Assembly (NCBI GenBank): GCA_030272585.1 | Contig: BSYQ01000002.1 | Span: 62,001 to 126,000 of the forward strand | DNA from: Bryopsis sp. KO-2023 | Taxonomy: Eukaryota > Chlorophyta > Ulvophyceae > Bryopsidales > Bryopsidaceae | Reading direction: 5' to 3' | DNA: 64,000 nt | In this document: positions 52,501 to 62,347 of the stretch, piece by piece | Numbering within the stretch: the stretch's first letter is position 1 | Layout: each line of letters starts with the position of its first letter | Position numbers and translations under genes: made by a program | The notes under the pieces: model-generated | Seen by the model: only the letters and a program-made list of their open reading frames with translations | Database searches by the model: none | What the model was told of the DNA's origin: nothing

Positions 52501-53652
52501 CACATCCGGCTGGAGATAAGCTGGTGTGGTTCCAGTAGCGTTCAAACGCTCTTCTGGCATTCCCGGATATGGATACTGCATGAGATGTGCCATATCTTCC
52601 GGGGTGGTTGGTCGCACAACCACAAGGTATGCCTGATCAATTTCTGGACTGTTCTTCACGAGCGAGAATAACTTCTTCGCTGAGACTGTATCAATAGCCG
52701 GTGCTAGGTGCTGTAAGTAATCTGATGGTCGTTCCTTCATAGGAGCAGTTGTCCATCCAGCACCCACTGGAACTTTGAGCGTGCCTGTTGCAAAGTCCAG
52801 TTTGGGATTGGTCTGCATCAACCAAGGAAGCCCTAGTATCATGTCATACGAAAGGTTTGGGAAGACGTCTGCGGAAAGGGTTGTGGTATAAGTACCCATC
52901 CTGAGCTGCAAGTCTTCGCATCGCCGATCAAGTGAACATAGGGTTCCGTCCGCCAAAGTGACTCCCTTTTTGCACTCGGTTGTTTCGAGTTTCAGTCTCG
53001 TAACTAGTTTCTTGGTAATGTAGTTCTCCGTTGCACCACAATCAACATAGGCGGAGATCGGTACTCCTCCTAATCTGGCTCGGATCTCATATCCCATAAA
53101 TTTCAAATGGTTAGGACCTCCTAGTGGTAACATACGCTCAGAAGGTGAATACTGACCTTCATCCACTTTTTGTCCTCTACCTGTTCCCTGAACAGGGGCT
53201 GCTGACTCGTCAGTTGGTGGTGAACGAGTGGCAGGCTTATTTGATTCCCTTGCGGGTTCCCTTCCTTCCGGACTTCGTTTCGTTCCTTGAGGCGGGAACG
53301 ATACCGAATTCTCAGTTCCTTCAGGACTACCAAGGTCTCCATGAACAGAGTCGACAGGTTCCGAACTGGATTCTGAACTTGTCCTAGTAAGCGTGCTGCA
53401 CTTACTGGATCGAGTTTCCAACTTAGCACTCATAATCGATCCCTCTGCACCTTGGGTAGCATTCTTTTCTATTTCCCCTTGTGCTCGTTTATTCACTTCT
53501 GCATTTCGAGCTAACCTTTCTTTTCTAAGAAGTTTCTGGCGCTGCTTATATCTGTGACGGCGTGCCCTTCTGCGTTTCGCCGAACGAGTCTGGGCTCTGT
53601 TCATCCGGCTTTTTCGTTTAATCATTTCTTGAACTTTTCGCCCTCTGGACAC
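49534..53652 (-). CDS. pol: Pol of element I (protease, RT, RNase H, integrase, chromodomain; intact)
   Basis: This 1,372-residue frame is in -1 register to gag and overlaps its end by 31 nt. Order: a basic N-terminus (SAKRRRARRHRYKQRQK), retropepsin (VDCGATENY near 202, MILGLPW near 270), RT (LRMCVDYRWINKF; VVFIDDILVFS near 587) and RNase H (TDASG near 733). The integrase zinc domain (GHVG ... CPTCQ near 940), DDE core (TDLVTDLP near 1002, VSDRDPRF near 1063, DGQSE near 1099) and chromodomain (about 1300-1360, WKGYD ... TWEPE) follow. No stop or frameshift is seen. How it is translated is unclear because the gag stop comes before the predicted slip site. Confidence 0.95.
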   Translation of the reverse strand: MSRGRKVQEMIKRKSRMNRAQTRSAKRRRARRHRYKQRQKLLRKERLARNAEVNKRAQGEIEKNATQGAEGSIMSAKLETRSSKCSTLTRTSSESSSEPVDSVHGDLGSPEGTENSVSFPPQGTKRSPEGREPARESNKPATRSPPTDESAAPVQGTGRGQKVDEGQYSPSERMLPLGGPNHLKFMGYEIRARLGGVPISAYVDCGATENYITKKLVTRLKLETTECKKGVTLADGTLCSLDRRCEDLQLRMGTYTTTLSADVFPNLSYDMILGLPWLMQTNPKLDFATGTLKVPVGAGWTTAPMKERPSDYLQHLAPAIDTVSAKKLFSLVKNSPEIDQAYLVVVRPTTPEDMAHLMQYPYPGMPEERLNATGTTPAYLQPDVEKVMHSGLDPRIKAVLTSFKDVFPKDLPPGVPPVRKGHEFKVDLKDEQMTPIHRPLYKLSPAELDEVRTQVDYLLEQRKIRPSESPWGAPILFVPKKDGGLRMCVDYRWINKFTVKNRYPLPLPEELMDRLARAKIYTKIDLRSGYWQFPARPKDTPKTAFRTRYGHFEFLVCPFGMTNCPAQFQTMVQDLLGEFLDEFVVVFIDDILVFSNSVEEHVEHLKLVFERLRKHKLYAKAGKCEVGVAETDYLGYHLSEKGLQPMQDKVKAIQQWKELTSVTDVRSFLGMVSYYRKFIPEFARIASPLTDLTKKDTVWEWGLNQRNAYNELKDRISRAPILLLPDPAKEYTVITDASGTAYGAVLTQDHGKGLQPIAYLSRRLKPAETRYSAYERELGAIAYALAQWRHYLEGCDGGVKVLTDHKPITHFMNQSTLSRTQTRWLNSGFFQSIGPKIVYIQGKANVLADALSRSLPGPPDQLNNLSTWEVAEKEAWKEALRSDEQLKPIFERMERGVSPQYKLDDGFLYYTKTDPGPSLLVVPASFQKRILEEHHDVPSAGHVGADRMTEVLTRSYWWKGVGLAVKAYVKTCPTCQLNKSDLQRQKGLLQPLPIPDQKWEQITTDLVTDLPSSHGFTAIAVFVDRLTKYARFVPCNKTITAPEYAKLFVENIYKHYGLPKIIVSDRDPRFTSLFWTSLFKLLGTQLRMSTAYHPQTDGQSEVTIRVLEDFLRPYVERYPDRWVDYLPTAEFAANNSRNVSTGYAPAHLLYGQNMGQIVVARKGVRTGDESEMAAEMVRRMDDQMRNAKAKYAEAQNRMCTSANKRRRKVDFQVGDEVLVQSKYIPLASLQKIPPKIRRRFVGPFRVASRIGAVAYRLDLPDHWKIHPTFHVSKLKAYSRLDDDQREIDAPEGELVDGTIEFEVERILRDRGTTRKEYPIVWKGYDLMESTWEPESHLANAQDLLKEYLANKPENKQVTQSKKKTRAQRRTRT

Positions 53653-56450
53653 TTACTTTGAATATGTCCAGTTTTTCCACACATATAGCATTTAGAATTT
53701 GCGCCTCCACCTCCACGTCCTTGATTCCTGCCACCACCTCGTCCGCGACCTCGGCCACCACCCCTTCCCCGACCTCGACCTTGGCCAATGTTTTGTGCCT
53801 GGTCTGGCTGAGGTTGCTGTTGGCCACCCATCTGGTTTGCCTTATCAGTCTGGGGTTGGTTTTGCTTTTTATTTTGGCCTCGGCCTTTACCTCCGCGCCA
53901 CCGTCCGCGGCCACGAAAGTTTCCTCCTCCGGATGAGGCAATAGCATCAAGACGAGCCGCCGTCTGGATCGCCAACTCAATGCCGTGCGGCACTTGAGCC
54001 ACAGTTTGTTGTTTGATATGGAACTTTAACCCGTCCACGAAGAAGAAGTATTGTTCTTCATCTGTCATGTTGGGAATCCTCAGCACCTGTTCTCGGAAAG
54101 CAACAATGTACTGGTGCACTGACCCAGTCTGTTTCAGGTTCCGTAAGGAGCGCCTGGCTACATCAGACATTCTGGTGGGTTCAAATGCTTGGACCAGTTC
54201 CTCAACAAACTCAATCCAATTTGTGATTGGATGTCTTTTTCCTTCCCTTGTACGCAGATCCTGGACGTTTCGCCACTGAGCAGCAGCTCCGGTCAGGTTA
54301 CTGCGGAAGAGCCTGAACCATACGCTCTCATCGATGTCCAAAGTCTGGCAATAGACCGTCATTTCTAGTTGCCAATCTCTGATCCATCGCTGACCATCAC
54401 CTGAGAAGGCCTTTGGGAAAGGAATACGAACGGATGACGGAATCCGTCCGTGGCGATCTTGCGGAGCAGCAAAGCCTTGGTTAGGGTCTGGAGGACCCCC
54501 ACCTCCACCTCCGCCACCTCCACCTCCACCTGGGTGGTACGGCCATCCACCACCCCCACCTCCACCTGGTCCGGAAAGGAAAGATCCCCCTCCACTTCCA
54601 GGTGGTCCTCCTCCGCCTCCGCCTCCACCCCCAGGTCCACCTCCGGGTCCCCCTCCACCACCACCAGATCGATTTCCACCCTGTGGCGGGCTTGATGGAG
54701 TTGAGGGATAAGAACCCCACCCGTAATACGGGTTACTCGCGGAAGGTGCTCCGTATTGGTTTACGGATTGTCCCAAACTTGGTTGGGTGCCTGGTTGGTT
54801 TCCTGGTTGGTTCCCTGGTTGGGTACCAGGTTGGGTGTTAAGAGCCGGGATTGGATAGAAGACAGACAGCGGAACTGTCGTCAGTGGTTGTGTTAACATG
54901 GATGTCGTTGGTGGTAACACACTCGTTACAGGGACACTAAGTATGGGTCTGGCTGTGCCAAGTTGACCCACTTGGCCGAATGGTGCGCCCATTGCCATAG
55001 TTTGTGGCGGCGCAAGACTCCATGCCGTCCGTGTTCTTGGGGATGTAAATAAACCCCAGGAAGATGGAGAACCTCCACCCACGGAGTCTGCGACAGTTGT
55101 CGATGGGCTGCGACCACCCAATCCTCCTAACGTGGTTAGACCAGTAAAAGTACTCAGATCCGGAACAGGTGGTACCGGAAATGGGATACTGGTAAGAGGA
55201 GTGGATGACACAAAAGGAACGCTTGTGGCTGCAGCTGTCGTGGCCGGCAAAGTGACCGTGCCAGTTCCTGCTCCCATCATACCCACTACAACTGGGTCCT
55301 GAGCCGGGACTCGAACTTTCTCACGGTTTTTCCACGCACTCAGTGTTTCTTTGAACTTAGAATCAACATACTTGGATAGATTACTTTCCAAAGTCTGCTG
55401 TTTCTCTGTCGCGTCTGATAGAAATTTCTCCATCAGTTGCATCGACCTGTGTCCTCCTGCCGTGTCATCAGAACTCACACTGCCTCGTTCCGCTCTTCTT
55501 TGTTTGCGTTGTTCTTCGGCTTGGTGTAAGTCCCGCAACACTTTTAGGCTCTGGCTTACCAAGCCTGAGAGTGTGTCTAGCTGGCCTTGGTGGTCGACTT
55601 GCTCGCACCGAGACTCATCAGTAGTCCGAGCTAGGTTATCCAGCGTTGTCTGCTGTAGGCGCATACCTTCAGCAACTTTTGTCAGAGAGGCTTGCAGAGA
55701 CAGAATTTGTTTCTCCCTGAGCGCATTGGTCTGCTCAACAGCTTCAGCTTGGGTACGGGCTGATTCCTGCAGTCGATCGAGTCGCTCTTGCAGAATAGCC
55801 TCGTTATCGTATTTACCCAACAGATTTCTGTCGATCCGCTCTGTGGACTTTATATTCTGTTCCAGCAATTTGTGCTGGTGGTCTAACAATTTCTGTTGTC
55901 TTTCTATAGACTCAGTATTTTGATTGACCAGCTTCTGGGCCTCCTTCCTGACATAGAGCACGAACTGCTCATATTCCTCTTTCAGGTCGCCTTTTAAGGT
56001 CGACTCTGCACGCTGAACCTGCTCGTGAACTTGTCCTTCCAGGTTTTGTGCGACCTCTTGCACATTCGAGGAGACAGCGGCATACACATGCTCAGCTGTG
56101 TCCCTAAGTTGTCCCTCGTCCACACCATGAACGTGCACCTCCTGCTGGTGGACGTTTATGTGCTGATGTTCATGGTGAAGGATGTTGGTGACTTCTATTG
56201 TCGGGACGTCCTCCATATCCTCATCATACTCCTCGTCCCCGGACTCTTCCGACTCTTGGTCAGAGTCTAAGTCTTCGTCCGGTTCCTCAACCTGGTCGGG
56301 TACATGTCTGTCCCACTGCAAATCATGTATTTGCTGCGCTGGTGGGTGCACCACATCTGGATAAACCACGGGAATTAATTGGTTATCCACCACCTCTTCC
56401 TCCTCAGGAGGTGGAATAGGTGGTAGCTGTGGCGGCGTCTGGCCGGACAT
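53622..56450 (-). CDS. gag: Gag of element I (six residues shorter than copy E)
   Basis: The start is set at 56450 (MSGQT), matching copy E, although the frame is open 20 codons further upstream into the leader. The 942 residues have the same layout as copy E: acidic N-terminus, HINVHQQEVHVHG motif, coiled coil, Pro/Thr-rich and Gly-rich linkers, capsid domain without the nonsense codon of copy E, RG tract and zinc knuckle CYMCGKTGHIQSKC. A TGA at 53622-53624 replaces the Trp codon of copy E. It removes six residues and, more importantly, precedes the TTAAAC slip sequence. Confidence 0.92.
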   Translation of the reverse strand: MSGQTPPQLPPIPPPEEEEVVDNQLIPVVYPDVVHPPAQQIHDLQWDRHVPDQVEEPDEDLDSDQESEESGDEEYDEDMEDVPTIEVTNILHHEHQHINVHQQEVHVHGVDEGQLRDTAEHVYAAVSSNVQEVAQNLEGQVHEQVQRAESTLKGDLKEEYEQFVLYVRKEAQKLVNQNTESIERQQKLLDHQHKLLEQNIKSTERIDRNLLGKYDNEAILQERLDRLQESARTQAEAVEQTNALREKQILSLQASLTKVAEGMRLQQTTLDNLARTTDESRCEQVDHQGQLDTLSGLVSQSLKVLRDLHQAEEQRKQRRAERGSVSSDDTAGGHRSMQLMEKFLSDATEKQQTLESNLSKYVDSKFKETLSAWKNREKVRVPAQDPVVVGMMGAGTGTVTLPATTAAATSVPFVSSTPLTSIPFPVPPVPDLSTFTGLTTLGGLGGRSPSTTVADSVGGGSPSSWGLFTSPRTRTAWSLAPPQTMAMGAPFGQVGQLGTARPILSVPVTSVLPPTTSMLTQPLTTVPLSVFYPIPALNTQPGTQPGNQPGNQPGTQPSLGQSVNQYGAPSASNPYYGWGSYPSTPSSPPQGGNRSGGGGGGPGGGPGGGGGGGGGPPGSGGGSFLSGPGGGGGGGWPYHPGGGGGGGGGGGGPPDPNQGFAAPQDRHGRIPSSVRIPFPKAFSGDGQRWIRDWQLEMTVYCQTLDIDESVWFRLFRSNLTGAAAQWRNVQDLRTREGKRHPITNWIEFVEELVQAFEPTRMSDVARRSLRNLKQTGSVHQYIVAFREQVLRIPNMTDEEQYFFFVDGLKFHIKQQTVAQVPHGIELAIQTAARLDAIASSGGGNFRGRGRWRGGKGRGQNKKQNQPQTDKANQMGGQQQPQPDQAQNIGQGRGRGRGGGRGRGRGGGRNQGRGGGGANSKCYMCGKTGHIQSKCPEGEKFKK

Positions 56451-57180
56451 GTTTTTGTTTGAATTTCCTGGAATTTTGACGTAATAGGAGTGTGTCCGGA
56501 AAGTTTCCAAACTTTCTGGTGACTTGGATGCGAACTTGTTTCAGTTCTGGTTGCAATCCTAGTCGCTATCTTTTCTTGAACCTTACTAGGTCAGAAATAG
56601 ATAGGAGTTTTACACTTGACAACGTCGGGTGTTACTTTCCCGTTCGCGTTCTGTCAGCCGACTAGGTTAGTACCTTGGCCGGTGATTCAGTCTACGACTA
56701 ACTGTAGAACCAGTCGTGACTCAGGCGGTGCGGTAACCGATTGCGCGCTGGAAAGAGTGACAATGAGTCACCTGCCAGAACGACTGTTTTTCGTGTTACT
56801 GGCAGAAGCGTCAGTCGACGGAAGTTGGTCGTTCCGGACGACGTTCTTTCCTACGCCGGTTCGCACTTTCGGTTGTTCGCCTGCGCGTTTCGGGTTTACG
56901 CCGATCGTTGCTCTCCTTGCACTGTTGTAGTGCTTTCGCCTTGTTTTCCTTTAGATCTACAGATCTGTAGGTTTCCAGAAATTCGTTCACTGGACTCCGA
57001 TTCTTTTGCGACTTCGCCTGACGTTTTCGAACGACGACGCGAGCACGTCGTTCGAAGGATAGCTCTCCTCGCGACCCCTGGAACACAGAGTTCCAGATCT
57101 GTGGGATTTAGTAATCCCTAAGGTCAGATCTTTGGGGAGGGGTTCGCGAGTTCTCCTGTGGGGTGCGCCTGGCCTCGCCT
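56451..57180 (-). other. 5' leader of element I
   Basis: This 730-nt untranslated leader lies between PBS and gag. Its LTR-proximal part matches the leader of copy E (for example CCAGATCTGTGGGATTTAGT on the plus strand near 57093), but the gag-proximal part is diverged. No gene is seen. Confidence 0.5.
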
Positions 57181-57192
57181 GCTCCGAAACCA
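57181..57192 (-). other. Primer-binding site of element I
   Basis: Read on the minus strand this is TGGTTTCGGAGC, next to the 5' LTR (57195-57366). Confidence 0.85.
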
Positions 57193-57194
57193 AA

Positions 57195-57228
57195 TGATAA
57201 GGGGGTCTAGGACCCCGAGACACAAGCA

Positions 57229-57263
<35 letters not shown>

Positions 57264-57366
57264 TCACTGGGAAGATTAATTTTTACAGGAGGGCCCCCTG
57301 CCCTATAAACCCTGTCGTACATCCCATTGTACTACACAATAACCCAAACCCGAGTTCCTACTATCA
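57195..57366 (-). repeat. 5' LTR of element I
   Basis: The 172-bp LTR matches 46684-46855 and is followed on the right by the TSD TAGTA. Confidence 0.95.
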
Positions 57367-57436
57367 TAGTAAGATACCCTTTGTGAGTGATTGAAGATCT
57401 CGACTTGTATATATATTTATTTTCAGGTGTCTCAGG

Positions 57437-57840
57437 ATGTGTTGCATGATATTTTTTTTGGGGGGGGGTGTTAACGCAATGAGAGGGGGAATGAAGGATC
57501 TCCGAGCTGAGGGTAGTGAGTTGAGGAAGGAAATAGAGGGCAGATATCGGGAATATAATGAAAGGTTTGATCTAATGCAAGAGCAATTGGAAACCCAAAA
57601 GGGTCATATGTGTTTGCTGATCAGCCTCAGTTTGATATTACTCCCATCCGAGGTCGGTCCATAGTGTTGGAATTGAAAAGGAGAATTCCCTGCCAATTGA
57701 ATTTTTTGGAGGAACTTTATCCATTTGATTTGATGTTTAGAAATATGAGGCCAAAGGAAAATATTCCGGTGGAGGTCCGAGTGGCTCAAGCCATCAAGGA
57801 GGCGGATGATAAGAACACCTTATTCAAGAAGAGTGCTTGA
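57437..57840 (+). pseudogene. Hypothetical coiled-coil frame with one frameshift (possible Gag remnant)
   Basis: A frame starting at 57437 has a Glu/Arg-rich helical stretch (RKEIEGRYREYNERFDLMQ). It shifts near 57605 into a second frame (57610-57840) with FDITPIRGRSIVLELKRR and FRNMRPKENIPVEVRVAQA. The pair reads as one protein with a single indel. I do not recognise it. Its position 200 bp before repeat X and 850 bp before a retropepsin suggests the Gag region of the same decayed retroelement. Confidence 0.4.
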
Positions 57841-58048
57841 ACCAATATTTAAAACCTTGAAACATAGATAAGGATTAAGTTATTTTCGGCTTTTGTTCTA
57901 TGTGCCACGAGGATATTCTTTTAATTTAAAGACCTTCTTATCTTCTACAGGGCAATCGAGATAAACTTTTCGGAGTGCATGAAGGGAAATGAAGCCCGTG
58001 CATTCTTAGTATTTCCAATCATTAGCTTGAGAACATTGCCCTCGATCC

Positions 58049-58515
58049 CGTGATGGCGCTAAAATCAGATTGCTCAGAGAATAAAAGAAGCGAGGACCCC
58101 CTTTCCCACTCGGTATTCCGAACAAAAGAACTACAGGGTACTTGCCTTGGCCTTCTACATACTTGTTAGGTATCAGGTTTTCAAGATTTATTTCCTTTCT
58201 ACATGATAAGAAATGGCCCACAGCATGGTGGGGGAAAAAAATACTCCCGGGTTTATCCGGCGCACACACTTTTTATGACGTTGAAATGGTTTAATATGTA
58301 TGGATTGATATGCTGAAACGCTTGGTCTTTAGCAACAATAGAGGTTCTTTGACAAGAACAAGCTTAAATATATCTAAACTAGGTAGTTGTGTAAGTTCTT
58401 GCTTGGTATTACATTGCGCTTACAAGATTTGTGTGATTTTAGTGGTTAATTTATATTTTTATAATTTTGCAGCCCTGCGCAAATTAAAGCCCTTCCATGA
58501 AGAACTGCTTCGCTA
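58049..58515 (+). repeat. Dispersed repeat X, copy 2, with an intron-like segment
   Basis: This is a direct repeat of 41387-41860. The 82-bp segment at 58391-58472 runs from GTAAGT to CAG, the same length and place as in copy 1, with a T-rich 3' part, as expected of a spliceosomal intron. Confidence 0.75.
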
Positions 58516-58659
58516 ATCCTTCTAATGTCTTATTAAAACACCAACTCCCCAACACAAACGTTTTGATTTTAAGCTTTTACAGGTAATGTCATGCTTCTTT
58601 ATTCATGCATACACAAACACCTCAAGTTTGCGTTTAGTTGAAAGAAGATGAAGCAAAGA

Positions 58660-58974
58660 TGAAGCAAAGACAATGATATTGTCGATTCCGGATCGGCGTG
58701 CAATATGTTGCCGTTGAGCTATTGTAATTTACAAACTTTGGTTCTACAACCCTCCATGTTGTCACATATCGCAAGTTCCAACAGCTCAAAGGAGAGGATT
58801 GCAGGTTGTATTCTACTGAAAGTAAACATGGGATTGGAGAGTTCCGTGCTTGTCGTGTCTTCTAGCCAAATTATCATGGGAATGCCCTTTTCCTCAACAC
58901 TACGTCTGTCAGTTGATTGCATGGAAGATTGTGACATGCCATCTTTTTGTAGTTACCTTAGGAGGTTCAGATGA
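58660..58974 (+). pseudogene. Retropepsin-like aspartic protease fragment
   Basis: In one frame the sequence reads DIVDSGSACNMLPLSYC (the active-site D-S-G block). About 55 residues later comes SQIIMGMPF, the conserved hydrophobic-Gly block near the protease C-terminus. This spacing is typical of retroelement proteases. The true frame extends upstream of the ATG at 58705. No RT follows within the next 2 kb, so it is an isolated remnant, probably of the repeat X retroelement. Confidence 0.6.
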
Positions 58975-60247
58975 TAAAGTTTTCTCTACTTTTCCCAAGT
59001 TGATCGGCCCACCCATCACATACAAGTTGTTCATGGATATTTACTGAAAGTTCCAGACAAGGAAGATTTTCGTCGGATATAATTTCTTTTTGATAGCAAT
59101 TAACTTGTTTTTTCAAACACTTATGATGTGAACCAATGTGTTAGGCAATTGTGAAAGCCGAAGTGGGTAAAGTACGCAAAGTTCTTAAAAAACTAAGAGT
59201 TATTTTGCATCAGTATGTCGATTAAGAAAAACCCAGAAACATCCATATCAGGTTAAACTAGAGGATTATGAAGCCATTCCCATATTTGGATGATGAGAAT
59301 TGTTGAAACCCTAATTTTTTCTGACTGGTGCGTGCTTTGCGCTTAAAGAGGTGCGATAATCCTTTTTAATGGATGTATTTCTAGCATGGTTATCACGGGA
59401 ATAGCGCCACCAGAAGACTTGAGTATGGGACCGGGTTTTATACCAATGAAAAAGAAATCGACAACCAGAAAGGGTCCAACAACGACAGCCTCTGGCAAGA
59501 GACAAGAAGTTATAATGCGGTAGTGAACAATATTGAAATTATTATGCAACTCGGCATCAACTGCTTTTACCATTTTCTAGGACTTCATATGCGGTGGCGT
59601 CCCACATGTTGCACCAACGTTCCTTGTGAAGAATGTTCAGCTTTTATTCTAGTCCACGGACAAACAGTTGCCTTGAAGAGGGGAATTATTATCTCAAAAC
59701 GCAAATCCAATAACATTATTTTCGAGTTGCGAAATTAAGGGAGAAAAAGTTCTTGTCGGGGGCGTGTATGTTTTTGCGGTGACAACGGCCATAACAATAA
59801 TAGTGAAGATTTGACGAGATAAACATGACGATTGCTCTAGCCACTATTACATAAGGGTTGCGAAAATAACACAAGACCGGCTCCAAGGTAAGATGAGATC
59901 GGATCAGATCCGGGCAAAGTTGTAAAGCCTTATCCTTCTAGGGATGAGCGATAATGAGCATATCTGTTATATGATGAAAAGCTTCAGAGCGAGCAAGACG
60001 ACTTAATCTACACAAGTGAATAACTACTAAGCGCTTGCTCATGGAAAACTAAGAAGCAAGCGACCTCTCAGAGGCTGAGGAATAATGCCCGAGATGAAGG
60101 GTTCCGAAAGAGTCGATAAGGAACAGAAGAAGAGAGAGACGAGTTCAAAAGAGCGTGATAATTTGTTTTTTAACTAACTCTAACGAACTTTTACAACAGA
60201 TACGTTAGGCTCATTTACGGCACGTCATGAGCGGAATTTTTTTCTCT

Positions 60248-60278
<31 letters not shown>

Positions 60279-61380
60279 CTGCATTGAGGGTTAATATCAA
60301 GACTTACAGTGATCAACAAATTGATATTCATGCCCTTTGGAAGGATTTTGGGCATCGATCATACGTTCAATGATTGAGGATTGGTCGGTTATTCGGATCG
60401 TCATACCTTTGGAAGACGTCGCAAACCTTTTTATAAGAAGAAAGAGTTTGGGGTTTGTTTGAAAAGAACAGCTGCGAAAACTGAATCTACCATCGTCGTT
60501 TTAAACGAATTTTTCTTTTTTAGAGAGACGAGATAAGGACTATCGAACAAGAGGCTGTAAGCTTCAGAGTTTTTTCCTTTTTCAAGAAGATAGAAGAAGT
60601 TCGAAAGAGAAGCGAGAGACGTTACCCTTAATACAACTATTTTCTACTGCTGTCGAGAAGATAGGTCCAGAAGTCCAGAAAGATAACTTTCGAAAAAGAA
60701 ATAACATAAATCCAGTTTTAAATTTAATGGGTCGTTCATCCATCCTTCTTTCGTTCTTGTTCTCAATCAATTTTGCCTTTCAAAGGCTCGGAGCTCTTTG
60801 GGTTCGTGTCACGATTTTCAGTCGGAGTATTTAGAAGCCTAGCTCTCCCTGGCAGTCCGATTCCCCACCTACAGGAATGGATCGATTCAGCTCTCACTGC
60901 ACTTTCACAGGGACTAGGAGTCAACACCAAATGGTCGAAATCCCAAATCACTCCTACATTAATTCTGAAATACCTGGGAAATTTCCTTGTTGGGGCCCTC
61001 AATCATGTTCCGTAGGTACCTTTGGACATGTTGCCGAAGCTCTTGCGTTTGTGCAAATTTTGGACGAAGATCAACAAGGATGCTAGTCCTAGTGTTTACA
61101 ATCCTACTGTTATAGTCGCTCGCCATTAACTCCAGTATTTTTTAAGCTTGTTTTATGTAAGAAAAAAATAATTTTTTTTTCATAATCAATTAAGGGTTGC
61201 CAACACTACGAATCCACAAATGCCTCCCCTTGTTCGACATCAAGGTGTGTGCGCCAAGGTTCATGGGGTTCGCGCTTCAATGAGCGCAAGGAGGCGGCAC
61301 TATTGTTATTGCACCTGGGGCCTTGTTGGAATACGTACAAGTTGACGGGGCAAGGGGGCAGAAGGTTTTGGCACCTCGTC
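58975..61380. other. Unassigned sequence with a T30 tract
   Basis: No gene is recognised. A run of 30 T lies at 60249-60278. Read on the minus strand this is a poly(A) that could be the tail of a retroposed sequence. A short frame with CCTNVPCEEC (59523-59738) has no assignable family. Confidence 0.3.
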
Positions 61381-61410
61381 TGATAGGGGCACACAAGTCC
61401 CCGAGACATA

Positions 61411-61448
<38 letters not shown>

Positions 61449-61549
61449 CACTGGGAAGATTAATTTTTACAGGAGGGCCCCCTGCCCTATAACCCCTGTC
61501 GTACTCCCAAGTGTACTACATATAACCCCAAACCCGAGTTCTACTATCA
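61381..61549 (-). repeat. Solo LTR of family 3
   Basis: This 169-bp LTR is in minus orientation, from TGATAG to CTATCA on the plus strand, with a CA microsatellite. It is flanked by the perfect TSD TCGTC (61376-61380 and 61550-61554), so it is a clean product of LTR-LTR recombination after insertion. Confidence 0.95.
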
Positions 61550-61554
61550 TCGTC

Positions 61555-61876
61555 AAGTGCGGATGCCACTTCCGCTAGAGGTCGTCTATCGCTCGTATTG
61601 AAAAATCGCTGGTTTTGAGCAAAAGGACCAGCGCAGAGACACCTTGTGTCATCTTTGCTTCCGTGACTCTGTCACGCATTCGTGATTTAAAGTTACGCTC
61701 GCAAATGTAGCTTAGACTCCTTAGAAAGAACAGAGGTGTCTATATTTACATATATATACTCACACTAACACAAAGCCCTTGCGCTAAGATCTTTTTGATC
61801 ACCCACACCTGGTTCCGGGGGGATAACGACCAAAGTCCTTTGGGACACTGCAGGGAATTAGGTTGAATCTCTTCAG
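61555..61876. other. Unassigned sequence
   Basis: No gene or repeat is recognised, apart from a short TATATATA tract near 61752. Confidence 0.3.
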
Positions 61877-62069
61877 CAGTGATGGGCTGGGACCCCCGTG
61901 CATAGGACAGGACAGAACGGAACATATTGTCTGTTCTCTGCACAGGGTTCGGCCTGTGCTGCACAGGTCCACAGACCCGCACAGGACAGCACAGACAGGG
62001 TCTGTGCCACGTCTGTGCAGCTTCTGTGCAGGTCTGTGCGCCTATCTGTGCCGCACAGGGCCATCATTG
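61877..62069. mobile_element. hAT-like MITE, third copy (short, degenerate)
   Basis: The left end CAGTGATGGGCTGGGACCCC and internal CTGTGCTGCACAGG and GGTCTGTGC repeats match the other two copies. The right end reads CAATGATGGCCCTG in reverse complement. The copy is only 193 bp and no 8-bp TSD is evident, so it has lost sequence or an end. Confidence 0.7.
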
Positions 62070-62183
62070 CCTATTGATACGAGGTGACGAGGTTGATGTC
62101 CCATCGGTGAGTGGGTGTGTCATTGTAGAGTAAGGGGTTAGTGTGTTGTGGACGGTACTTAAAGGGTTGTATTTTTGACATTG

Positions 62184-62333
62184 TGTTAGTGTCACTCGGG
62201 TTTGTAGTACGATGTAGGATGTACGACAGGGTTTATAGGGCAGGGGGCCCTCCTGTAAAAATTATCTTCCTAGTGAACCTGTGCTTCCCCAAGGGGAAGC
62301 GCCTGTGTTTCGACGGCCTAAGGGCATTTATCA
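62184..62333 (+). repeat. 5' LTR of element K
   Basis: It runs from TGTTAG to TTATCA. It keeps the core CGACAGGGTTTATxGGGCAGGGGGCCCTCCTGTAAAAATTATCTT of the family 3 LTR. The CT/GT microsatellite is replaced by other sequence containing the hairpin CTTCCCCAAGGGGAAG. Confidence 0.85.
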
Positions 62334-62335
62334 TT

Positions 62336-62347
62336 TGGTTTCGGAGC
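62336..62347 (+). other. Primer-binding site of element K
   Basis: TGGTTTCGGAGC lies 3 nt from the LTR end. Confidence 0.85.

Larger units (their letters stand above)
46684..57366 (-). mobile_element. Near-intact Ty3/gypsy chromovirus, family 3, copy I
   Basis: The element is 10,683 bp on the minus strand with two 172-bp LTRs and the perfect TSD TAGTA (46679-46683 and 57367-57371). In its own direction the order is LTR, PBS, gag, pol, ORF3, G-run, LTR. Pol (1,372 codons) and ORF3 (589 codons) are open. Gag is open but ends six codons early compared with copy E. Confidence 0.97.

Noticed and set aside
60249-60278. T30 tract as a LINE or processed pseudogene tail
   Set aside because: No recognisable retroposed sequence lies on its 5' side (to the right, minus strand) and no flanking duplication was found, so it is recorded only as a homopolymer.
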